Below are positions 1-8,513 of a DNA stretch of 34,748 bases, one piece after another. The stretch is from Acidobacteriota bacterium. GTDB taxonomy: Bacteria; Acidobacteriota; Terriglobia; Terriglobales; Acidobacteriaceae. Below the pieces are notes generated by a model. It did not search any database, was not told the origin of the DNA, and saw only the letters and a program-made list of their open reading frames with translations. How positions within the stretch are numbered: the first letter of the stretch is position 1; every line of letters begins with the position of its first letter. The position numbers and the translations under genes are program-made. The DNA lies in NCBI GenBank assembly GCA_021793595.1, contig JAJYSL010000027.1:1-34748 (forward strand), in the 5' to 3' direction.

Positions 1-1020
1 GGCCAGCAGTTGATCGCGATTTTCAATTTCGTCCAGCTTTGCCTGCACCTGCTCCCCGTACGCGATTACCTCCGCCACATTCGCTCCGTACTTGCGCTTC
101 AATCGATCCAGCAACGCCAGCCGGTCCTCAATTTCCTCCAGCCGCTCCGGCGACGCCTGAATCTTCTCCGCAAATTCCCTCGCCTGCTCCGCCAGATCGC
201 CCACCGTCGCGCGCGCGGCGATCAACTGCTGCACCGGCTCTTCCCATCGCGTGTCGTAACGCAGCAATTCTTCCATTTGCTTCAGTCCTGCACGAAGCGC
301 CACTTCCGCCGAGGTCGCCGACTCATACAGAACGTCGTGGGCACCCAGCGCCGCAGTGTAAAGTTTTTCCGCATTCGCCAGCACCCGTTTCTCCGCAAGC
401 AACACTTCTTCTTCGCCTGCCTCCAACTGCGCCTGATTGATTTCTTTCGCCTGGAACCGCCACAAATCTGCCATCCGCAGCCGATCCTGCTCGTCGCTTT
501 GCATCGCCGCCAGCTGGCCGCGAAGTTGCGACCATTGCAAAAATGCTTCATGCACCGCGTCTTCAGCAATCCCCGCACTGCGATCCAGCAGACTGCGCTG
601 CTGCGCCTGATCGAACGCCCCCAGAGAATCGCTCTGCGCGTGAACCAGCGCCAACTCCGGAGCCAAAGCCTTGAGCACTGTTACAGTTGCGGGCTGGTTG
701 TTGACAAATACGCGCGCTTTACCCGAAGCTGTCACTTCGCGCCGCAGAATGATTTCCTCCCCGGCTGCATCTAATCCATTGGCATCCAGAATGTCGAGTG
801 CGCCCGGTGTCGCCTCAAACACGCACGCGACCATGGCCCGTTCCGCTCCGTGACGAATAATTTCCGCGGAAGCTTTTTCTCCCAGAAGGAGGCCCAGCGC
901 GTCTATAAGGATGGACTTGCCAGCGCCGGTTTCCCCGGTCAGCAGATTCAGGCCGGGTCCAAACGCGACGGTTACGTTGTCGACGACGATGTAATTTTCC
1001 GCACGCAGTTCCAGCAGCAT
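1..1020 (-). CDS. recN: DNA repair protein RecN, N-terminal part (cut by window edge)
   Basis: RecN is an SMC-like ATPase that acts at DNA double-strand breaks during recombinational repair. The reading frame starts at ATG 1020 and stays open for 340 codons to the window edge, about 60 percent of the usual ~550 residues. The N-terminus reads MLLELRAENYIVV, followed by a Walker A motif GETGAGKS near residues 28-35, then the start of the coiled-coil arm rich in Glu, Gln, Leu and Arg. An SD-like CGGAG lies about 7 nt upstream of the ATG. The gene is divergent from the tol operon. A perfect palindrome at 1061-1078 lies in its upstream region and may be an operator. The C-terminal ATPase half with Walker B is outside the window. 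Confidence 0.93.
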   Translation of the reverse strand, partial: MLLELRAENYIVVDNVTVAFGPGLNLLTGETGAGKSILIDALGLLLGEKASAEIIRHGAERAMVACVFEATPGALDILDANGLDAAGEEIILRREVTASGKARVFVNNQPATVTVLKALAPELALVHAQSDSLGAFDQAQQRSLLDRSAGIAEDAVHEAFLQWSQLRGQLAAMQSDEQDRLRMADLWRFQAKEINQAQLEAGEEEVLLAEKRVLANAEKLYTAALGAHDVLYESATSAEVALRAGLKQMEELLRYDTRWEEPVQQLIAARATVGDLAEQAREFAEKIQASPERLEEIEDRLALLDRLKRKYGANVAEVIAYGEQVQAKLDEIENRDQLLA

Positions 1021-1060
1021 GGCACTCCGAACTCGAGAAGCTTTCGCATCAACGTTTTGA

Positions 1061-1078
1061 CTGCTACTTAGGTAGCAG
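1061..1078. promoter_or_regulatory. Perfect 7-bp inverted repeat upstream of recN (candidate operator)
   Basis: CTGCTAC-TTAG-GTAGCAG is a perfect inverted repeat with a 4-base centre, about 40 bp upstream of the recN start and about 100 bp upstream of tolQ. recN is a classical SOS gene, so a LexA site here is a reasonable guess, but the Acidobacteriota LexA consensus is not known to me and the lexA upstream region in this window does not carry the same sequence. Confidence 0.4.
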
Positions 1079-1177
1079 ACCACTTCGAGCGCAGCATACC
1101 ATGAATCTAGACGCCGCCCCCCGAACCCAAATCGCAACTTGGAGCAATCGAAAAGCCCCAGTACACTCAAACTAGCT

Positions 1178-1978
1178 ATGAACGCATTGTCCGCTCTACT
1201 TATTTTCTTTTTTCAGACGCCCGGCACGGTGGATCAAACGCAAGCGCCCCCACCGCCGATCAGCGGCGGAGCTCTCGTCGACATGTGGCACAACCTCGGC
1301 CCCATCGCGATCGCTGTGCTCGTGATTCTGCTGATTGCAAGTCTGCAGTCGTGGAGCATCATCCTGGGCAAGTGGTCGGCCTTCCGCAGAGCGGCCACGC
1401 AAAGCAAGCGATTTTTGCGAGCCTTTCAAAAGGCGGATCGTCTGCAGGATGTCGCCGCCGTCAGCGAACAGTTCAAGCCGAGTCCCCTGGTACAGGTGTT
1501 TGACGACACCTATGAAGAGTATCGGCACCAGCTGGAAGCCACCGGAGAGGTGCGCAGTATAAAAGCGCTGGAGCGCACCGCGCAGACCGCGGCCAGCGAA
1601 GCTCTCACCGTCATGGAAAGCCGCATGACCTGGTTGGCCACCATCGGCAATGTGGCCACCTTCGTCGGCCTGTTCGGAACCATCATGGGAATCGTCGATG
1701 CTTTCCACGGACTGGGAACTTCTGGCGGTGCGACACTGCGAGCGGTCGCCCCCGGCATTTCAGAAGCTCTCGTCACTACCGCGGCCGGCATCTTTGTTGC
1801 CGTGCCCGCCGTCATGGGCTACAACCAGCTCACCAGTCGTCTGCGCGAGCTAGGCGCGCGCCTCGATGACTTTGGCCGCGAGCTTCTGAACACCATCGAA
1901 GAATTGGATTCCATTCCGGCGCCCACGGCTGAGGAATTCGCGCGTCAGCGGGAGGTACCGCGTGGCCTACACCGCTAA
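1178..1978 (+). CDS. tolQ: Tol-Pal system proton channel TolQ (MotA/TolQ/ExbB family)
   Basis: TolQ and TolR form the proton-driven motor that energises outer-membrane invagination at division. The protein has an N-terminal membrane segment (around LGPIAIAVLVILLIASL), a cytoplasmic loop, and a C-terminal pair of membrane helices containing the conserved stretch NVATFVGLFGTIMGIV and the following ALVTTAAGIFVAVPAV. I chose ATG 1178 over an in-frame TTG at 1139 because the 13 extra residues are polar and unlike the family; neither start has a strong SD. Its 3' end overlaps tolR by 17 bp. ExbB is the alternative within the same family, but the downstream tolB, pal and cpoB make TolQ the better call. 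Confidence 0.93.
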   Translation: MNALSALLIFFFQTPGTVDQTQAPPPPISGGALVDMWHNLGPIAIAVLVILLIASLQSWSIILGKWSAFRRAATQSKRFLRAFQKADRLQDVAAVSEQFKPSPLVQVFDDTYEEYRHQLEATGEVRSIKALERTAQTAASEALTVMESRMTWLATIGNVATFVGLFGTIMGIVDAFHGLGTSGGATLRAVAPGISEALVTTAAGIFVAVPAVMGYNQLTSRLRELGARLDDFGRELLNTIEELDSIPAPTAEEFARQREVPRGLHR

Positions 1979-2396
1979 GAACGGCGCGACGCACTCTGCG
2001 CTGTCCGACATCAACATTACCCCGTTGGTGGATGTGGTGCTGGTGCTGCTCGTCATCTTCATGATCACCGCGCCGGTGTTGCAGTCCGGCATCCAGGTCG
2101 CCGTTCCGCGCACCCGAACCGTCAAGCAGATTACGCAGCAGCGCACCGTAGTGACCATCGATAGCGAGCAGCGCGTCTATCTCGATGACAAGCCGGTCAA
2201 CGTGAACGACCTGCCGCAATTGCTGTTACAGAAGGACGGCCACACCGCCCCAGCGAACCGGGTGATTTATCTGCGCGCCGATCAAAAAGTTCCCTTCGGC
2301 GCCTTCGCTTCCGTCATGGACGCAGTCAAGCAGGCGGGCATCACCAATATTAGTATTGTGACCCGTCCCATTGAATCATCTCCAGCTGGGCAATAA
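1962..2396 (+). CDS. tolR: Tol-Pal system protein TolR (ExbD/TolR family)
   Basis: This is the periplasmic stator subunit that works with TolQ. The 144-residue protein shows the family hallmark SDINITPLVDVVLVLLVIFM near residues 15-34, where the Asp in the single membrane helix (PLVDVVLVLL) is the proton-carrying residue of the family. A periplasmic domain with the typical LRADQKVPFG strand follows. The start is GTG 1962 with a clear GGGAGG SD at 1950-1955, so translation begins inside the end of tolQ, as expected for stoichiometric coupling. The next gene starts 5 bp after the stop. Confidence 0.93.
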   Translation: MAYTAKNGATHSALSDINITPLVDVVLVLLVIFMITAPVLQSGIQVAVPRTRTVKQITQQRTVVTIDSEQRVYLDDKPVNVNDLPQLLLQKDGHTAPANRVIYLRADQKVPFGAFASVMDAVKQAGITNISIVTRPIESSPAGQ

Positions 2397-2401
2397 CGAC
2401 G

Positions 2402-3205
2402 ATGCCATATATTCACGAGACATGGGACCTGCACGAACCGGTTGTCGGATCATGGTTCGGTTCGTTTGCGCTGCATGCTGCACTGGCAGTGGCCATCATT
2501 TCGTCGACGGTCTATTTGAGTAGGCTGCATGACAGCCGCTGGGGTCAGATCAGCTCCGGAGAAACCATAAGCGCAACGTTGGTCTCGGCTGCTCCAACGT
2601 TGCCGCTTCCCAGTCCCCAACTCAACTCCGACTCGGTATTGGCCACGCAGACGCCCAGCCCCGCTCCGTTGATTCCAGAAAAGCAGGCGCAGGCGGCGCC
2701 CGACCTGACCGCGATTCCCATCCCGGCCAAGCCAAAACACATCAAGACCGTGGCTCCCAAAGCTGCCCCTGCTCCCCCGAAATACGTCCAGCCGAAGCAA
2801 CAGCAGCATCGTGCAAACTATGGTGAGGCCGCGCCGTCGAGTATTCCAACCTCGATCCCAACCTCCATCGACAAGAGCGTGGTGGTGCAGAATGGCGACT
2901 TCGGTTCGCGATTCGGCTGGTACGTGGACGTGATCAAGCGCACCGTGGCGCAAGACTGGTATAGCCAGTTGGCCGATCCCAAAGCGTCCATGGGCCATTC
3001 CGTGGTCGTCACATTTGTCGTGCACCGCGACGGCTCCGTCAGCGATCCGCGTATCGCCCAATCCAGCGGTGTCCCCTCGCTCGACCTGTCAGCAATTCAG
3101 GCTGTGGAGCGCGTCAATGCCTTCGGCCCTCTACCCGCCGGTTACGCAGGCAATACCGTGACGGTAGCCTACACCTTTACCTATGATCAAACTACGCGGC
3201 ATTGA
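2402..3205 (+). CDS. TolA/TonB-like energy-transducing protein
   Basis: The 267-residue protein has one N-terminal membrane helix (FALHAALAVAIISSTVYL), a Pro/Ala/Lys-rich periplasmic linker (about residues 60-150) and a C-terminal TonB-like fold with the pattern VTFVVHRDGSVSDPRIAQSS followed by LDLSAIQAV. This layout is that of TonB-family C-terminal proteins that replace TolA in many phyla. Its place between tolR and tolB implies it carries TolQR motion to TolB/Pal at the outer membrane. The linker contains a short duplicated SIPT unit. It lacks the long helical domain II of E. coli TolA, so I leave the symbol blank. Confidence 0.85.
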   Translation: MPYIHETWDLHEPVVGSWFGSFALHAALAVAIISSTVYLSRLHDSRWGQISSGETISATLVSAAPTLPLPSPQLNSDSVLATQTPSPAPLIPEKQAQAAPDLTAIPIPAKPKHIKTVAPKAAPAPPKYVQPKQQQHRANYGEAAPSSIPTSIPTSIDKSVVVQNGDFGSRFGWYVDVIKRTVAQDWYSQLADPKASMGHSVVVTFVVHRDGSVSDPRIAQSSGVPSLDLSAIQAVERVNAFGPLPAGYAGNTVTVAYTFTYDQTTRH

Positions 3206-3332
3206 TTTTCATCGGAACAGCTCTACAGACCAGAGATAATTGACAGAAATAGAACAATTTATCCGTGTCTGCGATTGAGATTTGCCCTTTGCGCAGTGAA
3301 AATACGATGTACAACGTCAAACGGAGTGCACA

Positions 3333-4685
3333 ATGGAAGCTTCCCCGAGTTTTGCTGCTAAGCAAGCCGTCCGCCTTATTCTAGCCTTCCTGTTCGTGGC
3401 CACGACCCTGGCCTCAGCGCAGGACTGGGTCCGCACGGGTACCAACCTGGGTGCGCAAAAAATTCGCCTCGCCGCCGCCGACTTCAAATTGGTCGGCAAT
3501 GACCCGGCTCTCAGCAGCGCCCAGCTGACCTTCGACCAGGTCCTGTTTGCCGATCTCAATAATGCCGGCATCTTCGACATGGTTTCGAAAAGCATGGCTC
3601 CGGCCGCGACCCCCGGCTCTCCCTCGGAGATCAATCTGACCCAGTGGAGTTCCCCGCCGGCCAATGCCGCCATGGTGGCCTTCGGCGCCATCGGAGTGCA
3701 GAACGGCCACGTGACTGTGGACGGCTGGCTGTTCGATGCAAAAAATACCCAATCCCCGCAGGTACTGGGCCAGCGCTACGATGAGGCGCTCACTCCCGAC
3801 ACAGCACGCCACATCGCCCACGAGTTTGCAGATGCCATCATCGCGCGGCTCGGCGGCGGCATCAATGGAATCGCGGAAAGCAAGATCTACTACATCTCCG
3901 ACCGCAGCGGCACCAAAGAAGTCTGGGAGATGGACTACGACGGAGCCAACCAGCACCAGATAACCCATCTAAGTGCCATCTGCCTGTCGCCGCGCATTTC
4001 CCCGGATGGGAACCGCCTGGCATTCGATGAGCTGAATTCGCGCGGCGGCAACATCCGTATCTACTCCATCAGCCTGCATCGCCTGGTCAGCTTTCCCATC
4101 CATGATGGAACGGATTACTCGCCGGCGTGGTCTCCGGACGGCAACAACCTCGCCTTCTCTTCCTCACGCAGCGGGGATCCGGAAATCTGGATATCCTCCG
4201 CCAATGGCTTCGGCCTGCGCCGCGTCACCGCGTATCGCGGGCCCGATGTTTCCCCGGTGTACAACCCCAAAACAGGCCATCAGATTGCCTGGATCAGCGG
4301 CCGCACCGGTCTGCCGCAGGTCTACATTATGAGCTCCGACGGCACCAACGTGGAGCGCATGACCGACGGCGGGTACGCAACGTCAGTCTCGTGGTCACCC
4401 AACGGCCAATTTCTCGCCTTCGCATGGTCGCGGCACTACGGACCCGGTGCCCCCGGTGGCCAGGACATCTACGTAATGGATATCGCCAGTAAACGCTGGG
4501 AGCAACTCACCCACGATATCGGTCGCACAGATTTTCCGTCATGGTCGCCGGACGGTCGTCATATTGTTTTCCAGCGCACCGTGCACGGTCATAGAGAAAT
4601 TTGGACTATGTTGGCTGACGGAACCGGGCAGCAAGCCTTAACCACGGTGGGAAACAGTTACATGCCCAACTGGAGTTGGAAGTAA
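3333..4685 (+). CDS. tolB: Tol-Pal system beta-propeller protein TolB
   Basis: TolB is the periplasmic partner of Pal. The 450-residue precursor has a signal peptide (ending about ATTLASAQ), an N-terminal TolB domain (about residues 27-160, with FKLVGNDPALSSAQLTFDQV) and a C-terminal propeller built from PD40-type repeats, visible as repeated ISPDGNRLAF, WSPDGNNLAFSS, WSPNGQFLAFAW and WSPDGRHIVFQR. The length is normal for the family. The start ATG 3333 has an SD-like CGGAG about 8 nt upstream. The 127-bp gap before it may hold a separate promoter, but I could not define one with confidence. Confidence 0.95.
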   Translation: MEASPSFAAKQAVRLILAFLFVATTLASAQDWVRTGTNLGAQKIRLAAADFKLVGNDPALSSAQLTFDQVLFADLNNAGIFDMVSKSMAPAATPGSPSEINLTQWSSPPANAAMVAFGAIGVQNGHVTVDGWLFDAKNTQSPQVLGQRYDEALTPDTARHIAHEFADAIIARLGGGINGIAESKIYYISDRSGTKEVWEMDYDGANQHQITHLSAICLSPRISPDGNRLAFDELNSRGGNIRIYSISLHRLVSFPIHDGTDYSPAWSPDGNNLAFSSSRSGDPEIWISSANGFGLRRVTAYRGPDVSPVYNPKTGHQIAWISGRTGLPQVYIMSSDGTNVERMTDGGYATSVSWSPNGQFLAFAWSRHYGPGAPGGQDIYVMDIASKRWEQLTHDIGRTDFPSWSPDGRHIVFQRTVHGHREIWTMLADGTGQQALTTVGNSYMPNWSWK

Positions 4686-4767
4686 TGCTGTCTGTGATAA
4701 GAAATACACAACAACAGGTTTGTTTCGTTCTACACTACTTCACGAAGGAAGGTCTCGAGGAGAATCA

Positions 4768-5511
4768 ATGAAAAACTATAAGAAAAACTCTGCGCTAGCG
4801 TTTGCGGCGCTCGCTGTTTTCCTGTTTACCACTGGCTGCCATCACAAACAGGCCGCTGCACCGGAACCCCCGGCGCCGCCACCGGCTGAAACCACTCCCG
4901 CTCCCACCGCGAGCATCACCGTTACTCCCAACACCATTACTCCTGGCCAGAGCGCTGCTCTCAACTGGACGACCACCAACGCGACCGATGTCTCGATTGA
5001 TGGAATCGGCGCTGTTGAAACCAGCGGCACCAAGACCGTCAGCCCCACCGACACCACAACCTATCACCTGGTTGCGCGCGGCGATGGCGGATCGACCGAT
5101 TCCACGGCAACCCTGACAGTGAGCCAGGCGCCACCACCGCCAGCCGTCTCGACAGCATTGACGGAAGCCGAATTCGAACAGAACGTTAAACCCATTTTCT
5201 TTGACTTCGACAGCTACAGCATTCGCTCCGATGCGCAGTCGACCATTACTCAGGACGCCTCCTTCCTCCAGTCGCATCCAGATGCAAAGATCCTGATCGC
5301 CGGCTATTGTGACGATCGCGGATCGGCAGAGTACAACCTGGCACTCGGTCAGAATCGCGCCAACGCCGCCAAGACTGCGCTGGTACAGGCCGGTGTCGAC
5401 GGCAGCCGTATTCGCACCATCAGCTACGGCAAGGAAAAGCAGTTCTGCACGGAGCAGAACGAGTCTTGCTGGCAGCAAAATCGTCGTGCCCAATTCAGCC
5501 TCGATCAGTAG
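4768..5511 (+). CDS. pal: Peptidoglycan-associated lipoprotein Pal with an Ig-like insertion
   Basis: Pal anchors the outer membrane to peptidoglycan. ATG 4768 was chosen because it has a GAGGAGA SD and gives a clean lipoprotein signal ending FTTGC (Cys24); the longer frame from 4720 adds 16 implausible residues. After a Pro/Ala-rich stretch comes an Ig-like domain (about residues 50-120) with the signature PGQSAALNWTTTNATDVSI, which is not part of E. coli Pal. The C-terminal OmpA domain (about 138-247) has the peptidoglycan-binding pattern GYCDDRGSAEYNLALGQNRA. The protein is 247 residues, longer than the usual ~170 because of the extra domain. It sits between tolB and cpoB. Confidence 0.93.
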   Translation: MKNYKKNSALAFAALAVFLFTTGCHHKQAAAPEPPAPPPAETTPAPTASITVTPNTITPGQSAALNWTTTNATDVSIDGIGAVETSGTKTVSPTDTTTYHLVARGDGGSTDSTATLTVSQAPPPPAVSTALTEAEFEQNVKPIFFDFDSYSIRSDAQSTITQDASFLQSHPDAKILIAGYCDDRGSAEYNLALGQNRANAAKTALVQAGVDGSRIRTISYGKEKQFCTEQNESCWQQNRRAQFSLDQ

Positions 5512-5704
5512 AGGTTGCTTCGTCGCACGAAAAAATGCTCCTCATCCCTTCCCGGATGGTCAAAAGCCTTGCCCCCGGCAGCACTTGCATGGATCAACAT
5601 CCTACAGGTGCTGCCGTGGATTTTGAAACACGCCTCCTTCTTGCCGTACACTTTTCTTAGAACCAGAATTCAGGCGCAATTCGCGTCTAGAGTGGGTGTC
5701 GCGT

Positions 5705-6643
5705 ATGCGTATTTTTCTACGAGTTTCTGCACTTTCGGTTTGTGTTCTTTTGCTGGCCGCCGCGCCCAACGCGTTTGCGGTGAACAAAGACATCATTGCG
5801 CTGCAGGCCCAGGTGCAACAACTGCAGGACATGATGATGAGCATGCAGCAGGCGAACGATGAGCGGTACGCCACCATGCACAACTTGTTGCAGCAGACAT
5901 CCGACAGCGTCACCAAAGTTGCCTCTCAAGTCGAGTCGATGCAAAAGGCCGCCCAGGAACAACAGGGTGCGCAGGGAAATTCGTTGCAACAACTCTCTGG
6001 CCAGATGCAGTCGATGAATGATTCGCTCGACGAACTTCGCGCCCGTCTCGACAAGCTCGACAAGGAGATCAATTCAATTTCATCGCAGCAGGCCTCACTC
6101 GCCGCTGGTCAGCCCATGGCCGCTGGTCAGCCCATGGCCGCCGGTCAGTCTGGACAGCCGACGCCAGCCAACGGCCAGCCTGGAACGGATCAGCCCACGG
6201 GCGCATCGAATCAGCCACCGGCCCCTCAGGCGCCTCCGCTCGATCAGCTCTATCAATCTGCGGCCACTGACTACAATGCCGCAAAATACAACCTGTCCAG
6301 CCAGGAATTCGCGGATGTCATCAAGTTCTACCCGCAAAGCCAGCAGGCCGCCAATGCCCAGTTCTATCTTGGCGAAATCGATTACCGCGCCGGAAATTAC
6401 AAAAGCGCCATCGAAAACTATTCTGCTGTCCTGTCGCAATACCCAGGCAGTTCCAAAGCTCCCACAGCGCAGTTGCGCAAAGCGGAATCGGAGCTGGCCC
6501 TGGGTCAGCGAGAAGCCGGCATTCGCGATTTGCGCTCTCTGATTCAGCGCTACCCACAAACGCCAGAAGCAATGCAGGCGCGCAGCAGGCTGAACGGCAT
6601 GGGAGTGCGCATCTACGCCAAGCCTGCCGCTGGGCGTCCATAG
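5705..6643 (+). CDS. cpoB: Cell division coordinator CpoB/YbgF (coiled coil plus TPR)
   Basis: CpoB binds TolA and couples Tol-Pal action with septal peptidoglycan synthesis. The protein has a signal peptide (MRIFLRVSALSVCVLLLAAA), an N-terminal Gln-rich coiled coil (about 30-130), a Gly/Gln/Pro linker and a C-terminal TPR domain (about 185-305) with YNAAKYNLSSQEFADVIKFY and later repeats. ATG 5705 follows a -10-like TAGAGT at 5687-5692 closely, so this could be a near-leaderless start; a GTG at 5696 is the alternative. The linker holds an 18-bp tandem repeat around 6103-6150 that encodes AAGQPM copies. Confidence 0.9.
   Translation: MRIFLRVSALSVCVLLLAAAPNAFAVNKDIIALQAQVQQLQDMMMSMQQANDERYATMHNLLQQTSDSVTKVASQVESMQKAAQEQQGAQGNSLQQLSGQMQSMNDSLDELRARLDKLDKEINSISSQQASLAAGQPMAAGQPMAAGQSGQPTPANGQPGTDQPTGASNQPPAPQAPPLDQLYQSAATDYNAAKYNLSSQEFADVIKFYPQSQQAANAQFYLGEIDYRAGNYKSAIENYSAVLSQYPGSSKAPTAQLRKAESELALGQREAGIRDLRSLIQRYPQTPEAMQARSRLNGMGVRIYAKPAAGRP
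6102..6148 (+). repeat. 18-bp tandem repeat in the cpoB linker
   Basis: The unit CCGCTGGTCAGCCCATGG occurs twice exactly, with a third partial copy (CCGCCGGTCAG), and encodes repeated AAGQPM. It lies in the flexible linker between coiled coil and TPR domain, where copy-number change would be tolerated. Confidence 0.8.
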
Positions 6644-6696
6644 ATACGGCGCAATGTAGCTTCCACGTACCAGCTTCGCGAGGATTTAAAGTTCTT

Positions 6697-6915
6697 ATGA
6701 CCAAGCCAGGCACTCTCTTCCCGCATCCAGACGCCGACGAAGGCAAGGGCGTTGTGGAAGACTCTTCCCCACGCCAACCTGGAAAGCCGCAGCAATCTCA
6801 GGAGTCGATGACCGGACAGTTGGGCCATCGCAACTCCGACGATCTGACCAACGGCAGCGATTCCGACTTTCCCGAGCCCGGCGCCACCCCGGAACACAGT
6901 GGCGAGCACAAATAG
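6697..6915 (+). CDS. Small hydrophilic protein of unknown function (72 aa)
   Basis: The frame encodes a Pro-, Gly-, Ser- and Asp-rich protein without hydrophobic segments (MTKPGTLFPHPDADEGK at the start, PEPGATPEHSGEHK at the end), probably disordered. A weak GAGG sequence lies about 18 nt upstream of the ATG, which is rather far. It fills the 309-bp gap between cpoB and the TauE-like gene, on the same strand as both. I do not recognise a family. A 104-codon frame on the opposite strand covers the same DNA; I prefer the plus-strand one because of direction and acidic, non-shadow-like composition. Confidence 0.45.
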   Translation: MTKPGTLFPHPDADEGKGVVEDSSPRQPGKPQQSQESMTGQLGHRNSDDLTNGSDSDFPEPGATPEHSGEHK

Positions 6916-6952
6916 AGTGGTCCGCACTCTTGTGTCAGGCTTGTAGCCGCCA

Positions 6953-7690
6953 ATGCATTCGGTGATCCTTCACATTCTTGTCGTCTTGTTTCTGGCCACA
7001 GTGATTCGATCAACATTTGGATTCGGCGAAGCTCTGTTTGCCGTGCCCCTACTTGCGCTTCGCATCCCCCTCACCGTTGCGGCTCCCCTGGCTGTACTTG
7101 TTTCCATCACCATCGCTTTGGTCGTTGTGGCGCAGGATTGGCACCATATTCACCTACCCAGCGTCGGCGGGCTATTAGTGTCGACCATTTTCGGCATCCC
7201 CGCAGGACTGCTGTTGCTAAAGGCCGGCAGACCCAACATTGTGAAGGCCGCACTCGCCGTTATCCTGATCGGTTTTGCGGTATATCGTCTGCGCGGACGC
7301 ACCCTGTTGACCCTGCAAAATGACAGCAAACGATGGCTGCTGGTCTGCGGGTTCTGTGCAGGCGTCCTTGGGGGTGCCTACGGTATGAACGGCCCCCCTC
7401 TGGTTCTTTACGGAACCATGCGCCGCTGGTCCGCACAGCAGTTTCGCGCCACGCTGCAAGGCTATTTTCTGCCAGCCAGTGTCCTGGGAATGACGTCTTT
7501 CTGGTTTGCCGGTCTCTGGACCTCAACCGTGACACACGATTATCTATGGTCGCTTCCAGTCGTTCTTCCGGCTATTTGGCTGGGCAGAATCTTCAACCGC
7601 CGCCTCCACGGGGAACGATTTCTCCGCTATGTGTACCTCGGTCTGGCCACGGTCGGATGCGTTTTGCTGGTGCAGGCAATCCATACTTGA
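6953..7690 (+). CDS. Sulfite exporter TauE/SafE family membrane permease
   Basis: The 245-residue protein is an integral membrane protein with about seven to eight helices. It opens with HILVVLFLATVIRSTFGFGE, the Gly-rich first repeat typical of TauE/SafE (DUF81) permeases, and has a second related segment in the C-terminal half (VCGFCAGVLGGAYGMNGPPL), matching the duplicated architecture of the family. Members export sulfite, sulfoacetate or other organic anions; the substrate here cannot be told. It stands alone between a small ORF and a PNPOx-like gene on the same strand. There is no clear SD before ATG 6953. Confidence 0.85.
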   Translation: MHSVILHILVVLFLATVIRSTFGFGEALFAVPLLALRIPLTVAAPLAVLVSITIALVVVAQDWHHIHLPSVGGLLVSTIFGIPAGLLLLKAGRPNIVKAALAVILIGFAVYRLRGRTLLTLQNDSKRWLLVCGFCAGVLGGAYGMNGPPLVLYGTMRRWSAQQFRATLQGYFLPASVLGMTSFWFAGLWTSTVTHDYLWSLPVVLPAIWLGRIFNRRLHGERFLRYVYLGLATVGCVLLVQAIHT

Positions 7691-7718
7691 ATCCACCGCG
7701 GCTGAGCGATAATAGCGC

Positions 7719-8372
7719 ATGTCCACTTACCAGCCCAGTGCACGTACCCGAGTGACGCGACTGCCCAAACGCGCGGTCTACGATCAGGCGCAAGTCCACG
7801 CCATCCTGGACGAAGGATTTCTCTGCCACGTCGGTTTCACCGTCAACGAACAACCCTACGTGATTCCCACCAGCTATGTCCGTGCTGGCGAAAAACTCTA
7901 CATCCACGGATCGTCCGCAAGCCGTATGTTGCGCACGCTGGATCAGGGCATCCCCGTCTGCGTGACAGTCACGCTGGTCGACGGCCTGGTGCTCGCTCGC
8001 TCCTCGTTTCACCACTCCATCAACTACCGCTCTGTGGTGGTTTTAGGAACCGCACAACTGGTTCTCGACCGGGACGAGAAGATGGATGTCTTGCGTCGTT
8101 TTACGAATCACATTGTTCCCGGCCGCTGGGATGAAGCCAGGGTGCCGACCGACCAGGAATTGAAAGCCACCAGTGTGCTGGTATTGCCGATGGAAGAAGT
8201 CTCGGCGAAAATGCGCACGGGCCCACCCATCGACGACGAAGAGGATTACGACATTCCCATCTGGGCTGGTGTGATTCCCATTCACATGCGCGCCGGCAAT
8301 CCCATTCCGGACGATCGCATCTCCCCTGACGCCAAAGCCTTCGACATCCACCGCCTGACGAGATTTTTCTAG
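7719..8372 (+). CDS. Pyridoxamine 5'-phosphate oxidase-like flavin-binding protein
   Basis: The 217-residue protein resembles the Pyridox_ox_2 type of split-barrel flavoproteins (sometimes annotated as nitroimidazole-resistance-like). Visible signs are RAVYDQAQVHAILDEGFLCH at the N-terminus, then VGFTVNEQPYVIPTSYVRAG and LYIHGSSASRMLRTLDQG, a strand-rich arrangement that in the family binds FMN. These enzymes are cytoplasmic; the physiological substrate is usually unknown. It begins 28 bp after the TauE-like gene, so co-transcription is possible. Confidence 0.85.
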   Translation: MSTYQPSARTRVTRLPKRAVYDQAQVHAILDEGFLCHVGFTVNEQPYVIPTSYVRAGEKLYIHGSSASRMLRTLDQGIPVCVTVTLVDGLVLARSSFHHSINYRSVVVLGTAQLVLDRDEKMDVLRRFTNHIVPGRWDEARVPTDQELKATSVLVLPMEEVSAKMRTGPPIDDEEDYDIPIWAGVIPIHMRAGNPIPDDRISPDAKAFDIHRLTRFF

Positions 8373-8513
8373 AATCGGCTAACACTAAGGAAGACTCTGG
8401 GCTCGAGTCCGGAGATGAAAAACTGCCGGAGTACCCCTTCGGACGCTCAGGTGCGCAGCCTCGGCGCACCTTCGCATGCTAGAGTCGATTTTGTGAGAAG
8501 AACACCGCAGGAC

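Noticed and set aside
2857..2875. Short repeat in the TolA-like gene (SIPT twice)
   Set aside because: Ordinary low-complexity linker sequence; too short to be a meaningful repeat.
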